Program-made: the position numbers and the translations under genes
Shown: positions 1-9,641 of the stretch, in pieces
Numbering within the stretch: position 1 is the stretch's first letter
Layout: every line of letters starts with the position of its first letter
Assembly: GCF_001659605.2 (NCBI RefSeq)
Contig: NC_035169.2
Coordinates: 15,686,263-15,750,262, forward strand
Source: Manihot esculenta
Lineage: Eukaryota > Streptophyta > Magnoliopsida > Malpighiales > Euphorbiaceae
Direction: 5' to 3'
DNA length: 64,000 nt
The notes under the pieces: model-generated
Seen by the model: only the letters and a program-made list of their open reading frames with translations
Databases searched by the model: none
What the model was told of the DNA's origin: nothing

Positions 1-1265
1 TAGGTGATTTGCCCACTGATTTGCCCAAACATATGAGAGACAAGATCAAGAAAGAGGCAAGATATTATGTGTGGGATGAGCCTTACCTATGGAAGCATTG
101 TGCAGACCAAGTCATAAGGAGATGCATCCCAAACCATGAGATCACTTCTGTCCTAACTTTCTGCCACTCTTACAGCTGTGGAGGTCACTTTGGGCCACGC
201 AAGACAGCCTTAAAAGTTCTTGAAAGTGGGTTATTTTGGCCTAACATATTTAGAGATGCTTATTTATTTTGTAGGTCATGTGCAAGATGCCAACAAACGG
301 GAAACTTTGGCAATAGAAGTGAAATGCCTCAAGCCCCCATCATGGTGTATGAAATCTTTGACATATGGGGCATTGACTTCATGGGACCATTCCCACCTTC
401 CTTTGGCAATACCTACATACTTCTTGCTGTAGATTATGTGTCCAAGTGGATTGAGGCCAAAGCAACAAGGGCTGATGATGCAAAAACAGTGTGTGATTTT
501 GTAAAATCCCACATTTTCTCAAGATTTGGACTGCCCAAGGCCATAATCAGTGACCGAGGCACCCATTTTTGCAACAAGGTGGTAGAAACTCTCCTAAAGA
601 AGCACCATGTCATCCATAGAACCTCTACCGCCTATCATCCTCAAACAAATGGGCTGGCTGAAGTGTCAAATAGGGAGATCAAGTCAATCTTGGAGAAAAC
701 GGTCTGCCCAAATCGCAAGGACTGGAGTGTGCGCCTAAATGATGCCTTATGGGCATATAGAACAGCATATAAAACTCCAATTGGGATGTCTCCATATAGG
801 CTAATTTATGGGAAAGCATGCCATCTACCTGTGGAACTTGAACACAAAGCCTATTAGGCTGTGAAGAGCTGCAATCTTGATGAAAAAGAGGCTGGAGTTC
901 ATAGGAAATTGCAAATCCAAGAGCTTGAGGAGATTCGGCGTGATGCATATGAAGCCTCATTGGATTATAAAGCAAGGACCAAAGCCTTCCATGACAAAAA
1001 CATCTCCAGAAAACACTTCCAGGTTGGTGATAAGGTTTTGCTTTTTGATTCCAGGTTCAAATTATTCCCTGAAAAGCTTCGGTCTAGGTGGATTGGGCCA
1101 TTCTTGGTTGAGCATGTCTATCTACATGGAGCTGTTGACATACGGAGCCCACAAACAAGCAAAGTTTTCAAAGTTAATGGGCATCGTTTGAAGAGATTCT
1201 ATGAAGGTTTTACTGTTCATGTTGTGGAGGAGGTTCCCTTGGATCCCCCTTCCCAAGACTGCTGA
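1..1265 (+). pseudogene. Athila-lineage Ty3/gypsy integrase, 3' end of pol (partial, one nonsense codon)
   Basis: This is the integrase part of a gypsy polyprotein; the reading frame is already open at the window edge. After the segment [12 protein letters not shown] there is an HHCC zinc-binding region (HSYSCGGH, then CRSCARC), followed by the catalytic core: first Asp in IDFMGPF, second in SDRG, and Glu in [14 protein letters not shown]-terminal domain with GDKVLLF and RWIGPF follows. The frame is broken once, at 855-857, where a TAG replaces the usual Trp of KAYWAV; the rest continues in the same frame to a stop at 1263-1265. There is no chromodomain, which fits the Athila/Tat side of the family rather than the Tekay elements elsewhere in the window. 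The protein would insert element cDNA into nuclear DNA. The family assignment is firm; the Athila lineage rests on the sequence style and the downstream ORF. Confidence 0.9.
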
Positions 1266-1823
1266 GCAAGACACTGAAGTCCAGCCCAAGACAGAAAATA
1301 GGGCGCTACTGGGAGGCAGCCCAGATGTGGTGATTTGCCCAAATCACCGGAGTGATTTGCCCAAATCACTGGGCATATCACCTGATTGTAGAGTAGTATC
1401 AAGTGATTGGGGCAGTGATTTGCCCAAATCGACAGGCCACATCGACAGGAACAAAACACGATCAATCAGGCAGTTGCACCGAAGAAGTGATTTGCCCAGG
1501 TGCTTTGACCATTTTACAAGCCAAATCACCAAATCAAGCACATCATCAGGAAAGGCGTGAACAGTCACGTGAACAGTACCAGCCAAGCAACAACAAGGAA
1601 GAAAGTGATCGGGGCAGTGATTTGCCCAAATCACTGCTCAAATCATCCTATCAAGAATCCAAAGAGCCAACATTAAATGATCAGGGCAGTTCACCTACCC
1701 AAATCACTTTAAGTATATTTTCTCTTATTTTTTACTTTTTACGCAATTTACTGTTTTCATCTCTTCTTCTTCAAGATTTTCTTCTCCAACCACCACTCAC
1801 CCACCGGCGAACTCAAGACCACC
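1266..1823 (+). other. Spacer between Athila pol and env-position ORF, rich in a dyad motif
   Basis: No gene. This 558-base spacer holds repeated copies of a dyad with core TGATTTG-CC-CAAATCA at 1329-1348, 1351-1370, 1413-1432 (one arm imperfect) and 1614-1637, plus half-sites. The stretch just before the next ATG (about 1715-1823) is pyrimidine-rich and could be a leader or a splice acceptor region for a subgenomic transcript; that is inference. Confidence 0.6.
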
Positions 1824-3572
1824 ATGGTCCGAATCAAGATGAAGGCCACCGGCGGACCATTCATGTGGAAGAAATTAGGGCTACCGAGACCACCCAGTCC
1901 CTCTGATAGTGATGACGAAACATGGGACGCACCACCAGTCCACACCAGCACCGAAACGCCACCGGCTACGGGAACAGAATCAGGACACACCGACTCACCG
2001 GCCGTCCAGACATATCGCCGGCAAAAGAAACGGCCAAGGATGCCGACACCACCTCCACCATCCACATCCCCAATAGCCCCGACAACAAACCCTGCAGGCG
2101 AAACGCCACCAGAAGCCACCACTTCTTCTGGCCACGGAAAGAAACGGCCAATAATGCCGTCACCACCCTCACCGTCACACCCAGAACAAGAAACAGAGAC
2201 TGCCATTGCCATACATCCCGCAGGACACAAAAAAAGTGGTGCGCCCAGTGATTTGCCCACCGATACGCCCAGCACTATGCCCAGCAATGTGCCAAGCGCT
2301 ATGCCCAGAAATGTGCCCACTGATGCGCCCAGCGATTTGCCCACTGATACGCCCACTGACTTGCCCGCTGACTTGCCAACTGATGAGCCCAGTGATATGC
2401 CGAGCGATTTGCCCAGCGATCTGCCCAGACCAACATGCCCTGATCACATCACTCAGGCCCTGAAATTCAACAAAATTTCTGAGCAGACCGGGCTGGCCAA
2501 AATATCATCTCTTCCATATCATCCAGGTAAGTACATCCATCATGGCACCCTTCGCGCACTGAGACTCCAGAATCAGGTATGCTCCCTCATTTATGCTGTT
2601 GGTTGGGAGAAATTCTTCTTCCTTCGCATGCCCTCATTCCTTGAACTCACACAAGAGTTCTTCACCACATTTTATTTTAACAGACCTGCCATGCACAACC
2701 TGCACACACAAAGCACAGTGGGGTTCAGATTATTGGGACAGCGATTTCGCTTGTCCCTGCAGGAATTTAGCAATGCCATGGGCTGTGAATGCCCCCAGTC
2801 TACTTGGGACTTCCCTGCTGAGTTCAACCCAAGTTCTGCATACTTGGAGTTAAGTGATAATCCCCCAGACACATACTCACCCACCAGGTCCAAGGACTTA
2901 TACCTCAGCAACCCCAGCCTGAAATACATCCACAGATTTCTGGCTTACACATTTTCTGGGAGGAAGGATGCTTCTAACATCCTGACCAAAACTGAGTTAT
3001 ATATTCTTTGGTGCATGCACACTCATAGAAAAATCCATCTTGGATATTGGGTTGCCACCCAAATATCCAACATCATACAATACCACAGGCCTCTGATTTT
3101 TGGCCCTTTGATCACTGCCATTGCAGTGAATCTCAAATTATTGCACCCAGCACATACTGACCTTTCCCCCACCCCCAAAACAACCCCTTTAGACCTACGC
3201 ACATTAGATGACATGGGGTTGCTTTGCAAAGTGGGGGATATTTTTTCCATTGCACCTGCAGGTCCAGTAACACCACGCCACGAGCGTGTCTTCAGAAGAA
3301 AGAAAGCCAACAATACCACCACCCAACAGCTAGCCTCCATCGCTGCCCTAGCAGATGGGACAACACAGGAAACAGGGCAGGAACCAGCACCAGCACAGGA
3401 AGCACCCCCAGCAGCCCTCCAGCAGGATGCCCATCAGCCATCTGAAGACGAAGCCCCCAACCAGACAATAGAGGCTCGTCTCACTAGAATTGAGGACCGA
3501 ATGCAACGGATGGAGCACCTATTGGACCTGCTGGTAGACCATTTTCTGCCCCAGCACCGTGACAGACAGTGA
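1824..3572 (+). CDS. Athila-type env-position ORF (582 aa)
   Basis: An open frame downstream of pol, in the position where Athila elements carry their extra (env-like) ORF. Residues 1-140 are rich in Pro, Ser and Thr. Residues about 141-205 are four-residue repeats of the type SDLP/TDTP/TDLP. Residues about 210-480 form the conserved part, with segments such as GWEKFFFLRMPSFLELT, RFRLSLQEFSNAMGC and FLAYTFSGRKDASNILTKTE, which I recognise as the type of domain described for Athila ORFs in plants. The last 50 residues contain a short amphipathic stretch (IEARLTRIEDRMQRMEHLLDLLV) that should form a coiled coil. I see no convincing signal peptide or membrane helix, so a true envelope role is unsupported. 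The start is the first ATG of the frame. The stop codon lies inside a copy of the TGATTTG motif. The function is unknown in this family. Confidence 0.75.
   Translation: MVRIKMKATGGPFMWKKLGLPRPPSPSDSDDETWDAPPVHTSTETPPATGTESGHTDSPAVQTYRRQKKRPRMPTPPPPSTSPIAPTTNPAGETPPEATTSSGHGKKRPIMPSPPSPSHPEQETETAIAIHPAGHKKSGAPSDLPTDTPSTMPSNVPSAMPRNVPTDAPSDLPTDTPTDLPADLPTDEPSDMPSDLPSDLPRPTCPDHITQALKFNKISEQTGLAKISSLPYHPGKYIHHGTLRALRLQNQVCSLIYAVGWEKFFFLRMPSFLELTQEFFTTFYFNRPAMHNLHTQSTVGFRLLGQRFRLSLQEFSNAMGCECPQSTWDFPAEFNPSSAYLELSDNPPDTYSPTRSKDLYLSNPSLKYIHRFLAYTFSGRKDASNILTKTELYILWCMHTHRKIHLGYWVATQISNIIQYHRPLIFGPLITAIAVNLKLLHPAHTDLSPTPKTTPLDLRTLDDMGLLCKVGDIFSIAPAGPVTPRHERVFRRKKANNTTTQQLASIAALADGTTQETGQEPAPAQEAPPAALQQDAHQPSEDEAPNQTIEARLTRIEDRMQRMEHLLDLLVDHFLPQHRDRQ
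2245..2437 (+). repeat. 12-base coding tandem repeats (SDLP/TDTP units)
   Basis: About sixteen units of roughly 12 bases, consensus close to gatttgcccagt, encode four-residue repeats. The unit is the half-site of the dyad found in the non-coding parts of the same element family. Confidence 0.8.
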
Positions 3573-4612
3573 TTTGACCAGTGATTTGCCCAAATCACTG
3601 GCCAAACCACCCATAGGCCAGGAAATCCCTTTCCCTTTCCTCATTCATTCTTTATATATATATGCTTATACATTGAGGACAATGTTTGCCATAGGTGTGG
3701 GGGTATTGTTAGGTTAATTTTGCATTGATTCCATCATCGATTTGTTTCTTTTTGTTCCTTTTTTGTTTCTTTTTGCATTATTTTTACCCCTTTTTGCACA
3801 CACCATAATTTTTTTTCACACTTCTTGCACACACACACAGAATTTTGTCTTAGCTAATTGCTCTACTCAACATAGATAACAAGGCTAAAAGAGCTTCCTT
3901 ATCTCATGACCCCATTGATTTGCCACCCCTTTAAGCCTAAATTGAATCATTCACAGTATGTTACCTTCACTTAGGGAGTTTTTTCTTTTGAACTGAATCC
4001 TTAAATTTGCTATGGTCAAGGGAAATAAAAATATAAATACATGCAAACAAAAAGTTAGTGTAACTCCCTATGAGCTGATTTGCCCAAACTATCATGAAAA
4101 ACCAGCACAAAGCACAAATCATAAACTTGTTCCAATGGTCTAAGACTATGAACTGAGCCTAATAGCCACTTGGAGAAGTGACTGACTGAGTAACCGGGGG
4201 TGTATCACCCATGTACACAATCGCGTAAAAAGGGCAGTGATTTTTTCAAGCAAATAAGTTTCGATGGTCTAGACTATGAACAGAGCAAGTAGCCACTTGG
4301 AGAAGTGACTAACTGAGTAACCGAGGGTGTATCACCCATGTACACAATCGCGTAAAAAGGTTAGTGACTTCTTCAGGCAAGGATAAGAATAAGTGCTGCT
4401 GAAAATAAAAATAAAAATAAAAAGAAAGAGAGAGAAAAAAAAAGGGGGGGGGCAAGTCACTCCTAGGGGTTGCATTAAAACTAACATAAAGGAATAAGCA
4501 TGATTGACCCATAAACCTTTCTCTTGACCATGGTAGGTGAAGGGAAACAAGGAAAGGAGAGGATGACCTTGGTGCATGTACTATATACTGTGATACTTCA
4601 GTTTAGGAGTCT
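3573..4612 (+). other. Athila 3' non-coding tail
   Basis: No gene. It begins with a long dyad copy (3578-3601). A segment at about 3670-3715 reads cattgaggacaatg followed by ggtgtgggggtat, resembling a polypurine tract. After T-rich sequence come two copies of a roughly 126-base repeat at about 4134-4385, each with short hairpins. A purine run lies at about 4400-4452. The tail is homologous in layout to 31430-32300 of the non-autonomous element, but it stops at about 4612, before reaching a 3' LTR. Confidence 0.7.
4134..4385 (+). repeat. Two tandem copies of a ~126-bp unit in the Athila tail
   Basis: Both copies contain the hairpin CACTTGGAGAAGTG and the segment GTGTATCACCCATGTACAC followed by aatcgcgtaaaaagg. 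A related single segment (tagccacttggataggtgac) occurs near 31965 in the non-autonomous element. Confidence 0.8.
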
Positions 4613-5875
4613 AGGGGGGAAGGATTCTAGTTGAAGCATGGATCTATTTCAGCTTGTTTAGAATTGATCATTGATCTTTTTAATACTCTTATCTATTTCA
4701 ATAAGTTAGTTTAGGACGTGGAAAACGCTTCTCACAATCCAAATTCCTCCTTAGTTTTAGTTTAATTAGGAAACGTTCGCTACTCAAACTCTAGTTAACA
4801 AGTTGCCAAGGAACGTCCTTGGGGCATTGTAGCATCGAACAACTGTTAACTGCATTGGGACTTAGAGGAACCCAACTCTAACCTTGCCAACCGCGTGGTC
4901 AAGTTTAGATTATGCAACCGATTATATTTGTGTTTAAATAATCTAAGCAATTACGAACCTAAATTATTCAAACAATATATTACTCAAGCAATTTAAAAGC
5001 GACAGGCCTTAATTGATTCTAAAAGCAAAGTAATAATTATAGAAAGATCAAGTTGCATAAATATTGAAGGTAAATAAGAGTTTAATAATGGAGATTTAAA
5101 TCTCCCAATTCATCACAAATCTGAAATTCACCAACTTCAACTAGAAAAGAATGGATTTAGCCACTCATGGTGGATAAAATCACAAAAGGAGGAAGAAAAA
5201 AAAGAAGAAGAAACTGCTGTATTTTCTGCAGAATTGCTGAAGATGAGATGAAGAAGAGATGCCCCTTGCTGGTTTGGAGGCTGCCCTTTTATAGCTGAAG
5301 AATTCCATCCATCTAGGGTTTTGAAATCCCTTTTTAATTTGGCTTGTGATTCCTCTTTTGATGTTGAATTTAATTGCAACTGGAATTCCTTAGGTGAGAA
5401 ACTCTTTCGTGGCTCTTGGAATTGTGTTGGTAGTGATTGAGTTGGATTTGGACTTCTAAAAATTCAAAATTCGGTTCCCTGCTGTTTTCCCGTCTCTGCT
5501 GTCAATTTCTACTGTCAAGGTGATTTGGGCAAATCACTTGCTCGATCTGCCCCAATCGCTCTCTGGGATTTCAGTCCAGTTTCTGTCTCTGTTTCTGCGA
5601 GTGATTTGGCCAGTTTCTGAGAGTGATTTGGGCAGATCACTTGCCCATATCACTTTTGCCTGTTGCCTCCAGGTTTCTACTTCAGCTTGATCTGGGCAGT
5701 GATTTGGGCAAATCACTGACCCAATCACTTTTCTGTCATTTTCTGCACTTTTTCTCCATTTTTTCAATTTCTTCCTTTTCTGTAAAAACATAACAAAAAC
5801 ACAAATTAAGTTAGAAAAATGTGTAAATAAACAGTAATAAATATAATAAAAATGTGGCTAAATTATGCTTGATCA
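4613..5875 (-). mobile_element. Inverted, truncated Athila-type LTR
   Basis: On the minus strand this matches the solo LTR at 7005-8408. It starts at 5875 with TGATCAAGCATAATTTAGCCAC, contains a TATA box (ccttttata, about 5285-5293) and the conserved U5 palindrome near 4810, but lacks about the last 350 bases, including the terminal CTTCGACAACCGC segment. It abuts the plus-strand internal region of the Athila element at about 4612, so the junction is rearranged. On the right it interrupts the Tekay reverse transcriptase at 5876. Confidence 0.8.
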
Positions 5876-7004
5876 CCCAGCATCTGAGGACAGTTTTGCA
5901 GACACTGAGAGAACATGGCTTGTATGCCAAGTTCTCTAAGTGTGAATTTTGGTTGAGGAGCATTTCCTTCTTGGGGCATGTAGTATCAGCAGAAGGTATT
6001 GAGGTAGACCCCAAGAAGACAGAGGCTATAGCTAACTGGCCCAGACCCACGTCAGTGACAGAGATCAAAAGCTTTTTGGGTTTGGCAGGTTACTACAGGA
6101 TGTTCGTGTAGGACTTCTCAAGGATAGCTGCTCCTATGACCAAACTGACCAAGAAGAACCAGAGGTTCGTGTGGACGGACCAATGTGAAGAGAGCTTTGA
6201 GGAGCTAAAGAGATGATTAACATCAACACCGGTGTTAGCTCTGCCTGTCAGTAATGAGGACTTCACAGTGTTCTGTGATGCGTCTAGAGTGGGATTGGGT
6301 TGTGTTTTGATGTAGAACGACAGGGTGATTGCTTATACTTCTAGACAGCTGAAGAAGTACGAGTTGAATTACCCCACCCATGACCTCGAGATGGTAGCAG
6401 TCATCTTTGCACTTAAGATGTGGAGGCATTACCTTTATGGGATTAAATGCGAGATCTTCACGGATCACAAGAGTTTACAGTACATCTTGAGTCAGAAAGA
6501 GCTGAATTTGAGGTAGAGAAGATGGGTAGAACTGCTCGGTAATTATGATTGTAGGATTCAGTATCATCCGGGTAAGGCGAATGTTGTGGCAGACGCCCTA
6601 AGCCGGAAATCACTAGGCAGTTTGTCCCATATAGCCGCAGAGAGAAGACCAGTGGTGATGGAGTTTTACAAGCTCATCGACGAAGGGCTACAGCTAGAGT
6701 TGTCTGGTACAGGTGCGTTGATAGCACATATGAGAGTGACACCTGTGTTTCTAGAGCAGGTAGCTCAGAAACAGCATGAGGACCCTGAGTTAGTGAAAAT
6801 TGCCAGGACTGTTCAGTTAGGCAACAGTGCAGAGTGCAGATTTGATAGCAAAGGGATCCTCCGCTATGAGAATCGACTATGTGTACCAGATGACATCAGT
6901 CTAAAGGGAGACATTATGAGGGAAGCTCATAATGCAAAGTACAGTGTTCACCCTGGAGCCACCAAGATGTATCAGGACCTGAAAAGAGTGTATTGGTGGC
7001 CAGC
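5876..7004 (+). pseudogene. Tekay-type gypsy reverse transcriptase (end) and RNase H, degenerate
   Basis: The fragment picks up within reverse transcriptase, after the catalytic FIDD which is missing, at a sequence reading [20 protein letters not shown]. It continues through [10 protein letters not shown] and RNase H ([36 protein letters not shown]) to the linker before integrase (HPGATKMYQDL). Nonsense codons occur at 6109-6111, about 6213, about 6312 and 6514-6516; three of the four are CAG to TAG compared with the G3 and G4 copies. The frame then runs into the solo LTR at 7005 and resumes at 8414. It is dead as a gene. It is close kin to G3 and G4. Confidence 0.9.
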
Positions 7005-8408
7005 TGATCAAGCATAATTTAACCATTTTTTTAATATATTATTTACTGTTTATTTACACATTTTTCTAGCTTAAATTGTGTTTTTGTTATGGTTTTGTAG
7101 AAAATGAAGAAATTGAAAAGTTGGAGAAAAAGTGCAGAAAATGACAGCAAAAGTGATTGGACCAGTGATTTGCCCAAATCACTCGCAGAAACTGCCCAGA
7201 TCACTAGTAGAGATAGCACAGACTTGCAGAAAGTGATTGGACCAGTGATTTGCCCAAATCACTGCCCCGATCACAATGACAGCAGAAAATACAGCAGAGC
7301 GGGAAATTGTTCAGGAAACCGAATTTTGAGTTTTCAAAAGTCCAAATCCAACTCAATCACTACCAAAACAATTCCAAGAGCCACGAAAGAGTTTCTCACT
7401 TAAGGAATTCCAGTTGCAATTAAATTCAACATCAAAAGAGGAATCACAAGCCAAATTAAAAAGGGGATTTCAAAACCCTAGAAGGATGGAATTCTTCAGC
7501 TATAAAAGAGCAACCTCCAAACCAGCAAGGGAGATCTTCTGATCAGCTACTCAGCATCTTCTCCTCTCGCCAGAAACTCTGCAGCTTCTTTCTTTCTCCT
7601 TTCTTTTCATCTTTTGTGTATTTTAGTCACCATGAGTGGCTAAATTCATTCTTTTCTAGTTGAAGTTGAGAATATTCAGATTTGTGATGAATTGGGAGGT
7701 TTAATACTCCATTGTTGAACTCTTGTTTGTTTCAATATTTATGCAATATGATCTTTTCCATAATTATTACTTTGCTTTTAGAATCAATAAGGGCCCATTG
7801 CTTTTAAATTGCTTAGGTGATAAATTGTTTGAATGATTTAGGTCCGTAATTGCTTAAATTGTTTGAACATAAATATAATCAGTTGCATAACCTAGCCTTG
7901 ACCACGCGGTTGGCAAGGATAGAATTGGGTTTCTCTAAGTCTTAATGCGATCAACGGTTGTTCGATGCTAAATGCCCCAAGGACGTTCCTTGGCAACTTG
8001 TTGATCAGTGTTTGATTAGCGAACGTTTCCTAATCAAACTAGAACTAAGGAGGAATTTGGATTGTGAGAAGCGTCTTCCACAACCAAAACTGATTTATTG
8101 AAATCAAATAGGAGTCTTTAATAATCAATGATCAAATCTGAACAAACTGAATTAGGCTCACACTTCAGCTAGAATCTCTTTCTCATTGAAATTCCTTTTC
8201 AATTAAATTATTGTTCTCTTTTGCTTTTAGATTTTAACTCATCAAAACAAACCCCCTCTTTTACTTATTTGTTATTACTTGCCTTAGTCATTATTAGGAA
8301 GATACTTGGTGTCAATTCCCTGTGGTTCGACCCTATTGCCACTATCTGCAAATTTATTTGTTGATTGATAATAGGTTTATTTTTGACGGCTTCGACAACC
8401 GCCTATCA
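7005..8408 (+). mobile_element. Athila-type solo LTR, target duplication CCAGC
   Basis: It runs from TGATCAAGC to CCGCCTATCA, 1404 bases, and is flanked by CCAGC at 7000-7004 and 8409-8413. Removing it restores the Tekay coding line across WWPA/MKKEV. It carries a TATA box (TATAAAA at 7501-7507), two long dyads (7164-7183, 7243-7264), the palindrome ccaaggacgttccttgg near 7977, and the LTR end TTTTTGACGGCTTCGACAACCGC. There is no internal region, so it is a solo LTR left by LTR-LTR recombination. Confidence 0.93.
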
Positions 8409-8413
8409 CCAGC

Positions 8414-9565
8414 CATGAAGAAAGAAGTGGCACAGTTTGTGTCCGCCTGTGAGGTTTGCCAGAGGGTGAAACTAGAACATCAAAAGCCGGCTGGAATGCT
8501 TAACCCACTGCCGATTCCAGAGTGGAAATGGGAGAATATAGCTATGGATTTTGTAGTGGGCTTACTGGCAGCGTCCAACAGGATAGATTCCATATGGGTG
8601 ATTGTGGACAGACTCACGAAATCTGCTCATTTCATCCCTATTAGGAGTACCTACTCTGTGGACAAGTTAGCACAGGTTTATGTGGACGAGATAGTAAGGT
8701 TTCTATAGTGTCAGACAGAGGACCCTAGTTCACCTCCAGATTTTGGCGGAGTCTGCAGAGTGCTATGGGTACAAGGTTGGATTTTAGCACTGCTTTCCAT
8801 CCACAGACTGACGGTCAGTCAAAGAGGACCATCCAGACCATAGAGGATATGCTCAGAATGTGTGTGTTAGATTTTGGCGGTTCTTGGAGGCAGCATCTAC
8901 CTTTGGTGGAGTTTGCCTACAATTAAAGCCATCATGCTAGCATAGGGATGGCTCCTTATGAAGCCTTGTATAGGAGGAAGTGCAGATCACCTATTTGCTG
9001 GGAAGAAGTAGGAGAGGAGGCTCTTGCAGGGCCGGAGCTACTAGAGATCACCAGCAGAGTGGTGCCCATGATCAGAGAGAGAATCAGAACTGCTCAGAGC
9101 AGACAGAAAAGCTATGCAGATATCCGCAGAAAGCAGATAGAGTTTCAGGAAGGTGATATGGTTTTGCTGAAGGTGTCTCCAATGAAAGGAGTGGTTCGGT
9201 TTGGGAAAAAGGGTAAGCTAGCTCCACGATACATCGGACCCTTTGAGATCTTGCAGAAGGTTGGGAATGTGTCGTATAAGTTGGATTTACCTGCTTCTAT
9301 GGAGAGAATTCACCCGATTTTCCACGTTTCTATGCTTTGAAAGTTCGTGTCAGATCCGAGTAAGGTTCTTAGTGAGCCTGATGTAGAGATCCTTGGAGAT
9401 CTCACCTATCGAGAGCAGCCAGTACGGATCCTTGACACACAGATCAAAAAGCTAAGGAACAAGGAAATTCCAATGGTGAAAGTCCTTTGGAACCACCACA
9501 ATCTTGAAGAGTGCACCTGGGAGACACGGGAGTCTATGCTCCAGCAATATCCATATCTGTTTTAA
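8414..9565 (+). pseudogene. Tekay-type integrase and chromodomain, degenerate
   Basis: This continues the polyprotein of 5876-7004. It contains the second half of the HHCC zinc region (CEVCQRVKLEH), the first catalytic Asp (AMDFVVGL), the second (SDRG, in a shifted frame) and the C-terminal chromodomain (about 9415-9562, ending [16 protein letters not shown]). A deletion of about 16 bases near 8700 shifts the frame. Stops include a CAG-to-TAG at about 8725, one at about 8924 and a TGA at 9338-9340. The catalytic Glu of the GQSERT motif is changed to Lys (about 8821). The copy is therefore inactive on several counts. In active relatives the chromodomain steers insertion toward modified chromatin. 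Confidence 0.9.
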
Positions 9566-9628
9566 GGTTAGGTTTCCTCCTTTTTAAGTGATTATTTGTT
9601 TGAGGAACATTCGGGGACGAATGTTCTT

Positions 9629-9641
9629 AAAGGGGGGAGAA
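9629..9641 (+). promoter_or_regulatory. Polypurine tract of the left Tekay element
   Basis: The purine run aaaggggggagaa lies directly before the 3' LTR and would prime plus-strand DNA synthesis. The same tract precedes the 3' LTRs of G3 (about 42298-42308) and G4 (about 50861-50873). Confidence 0.85.

Noticed and set aside
1329..1640. CRISPR-like short repeats
   Set aside because: Spacing is irregular, the repeats are palindromic and plant-element specific, and there are no cas genes; this is nuclear plant DNA.
1824..3572. True retroviral envelope glycoprotein
   Set aside because: The position fits, but no signal peptide, membrane anchor or cysteine pattern is visible.
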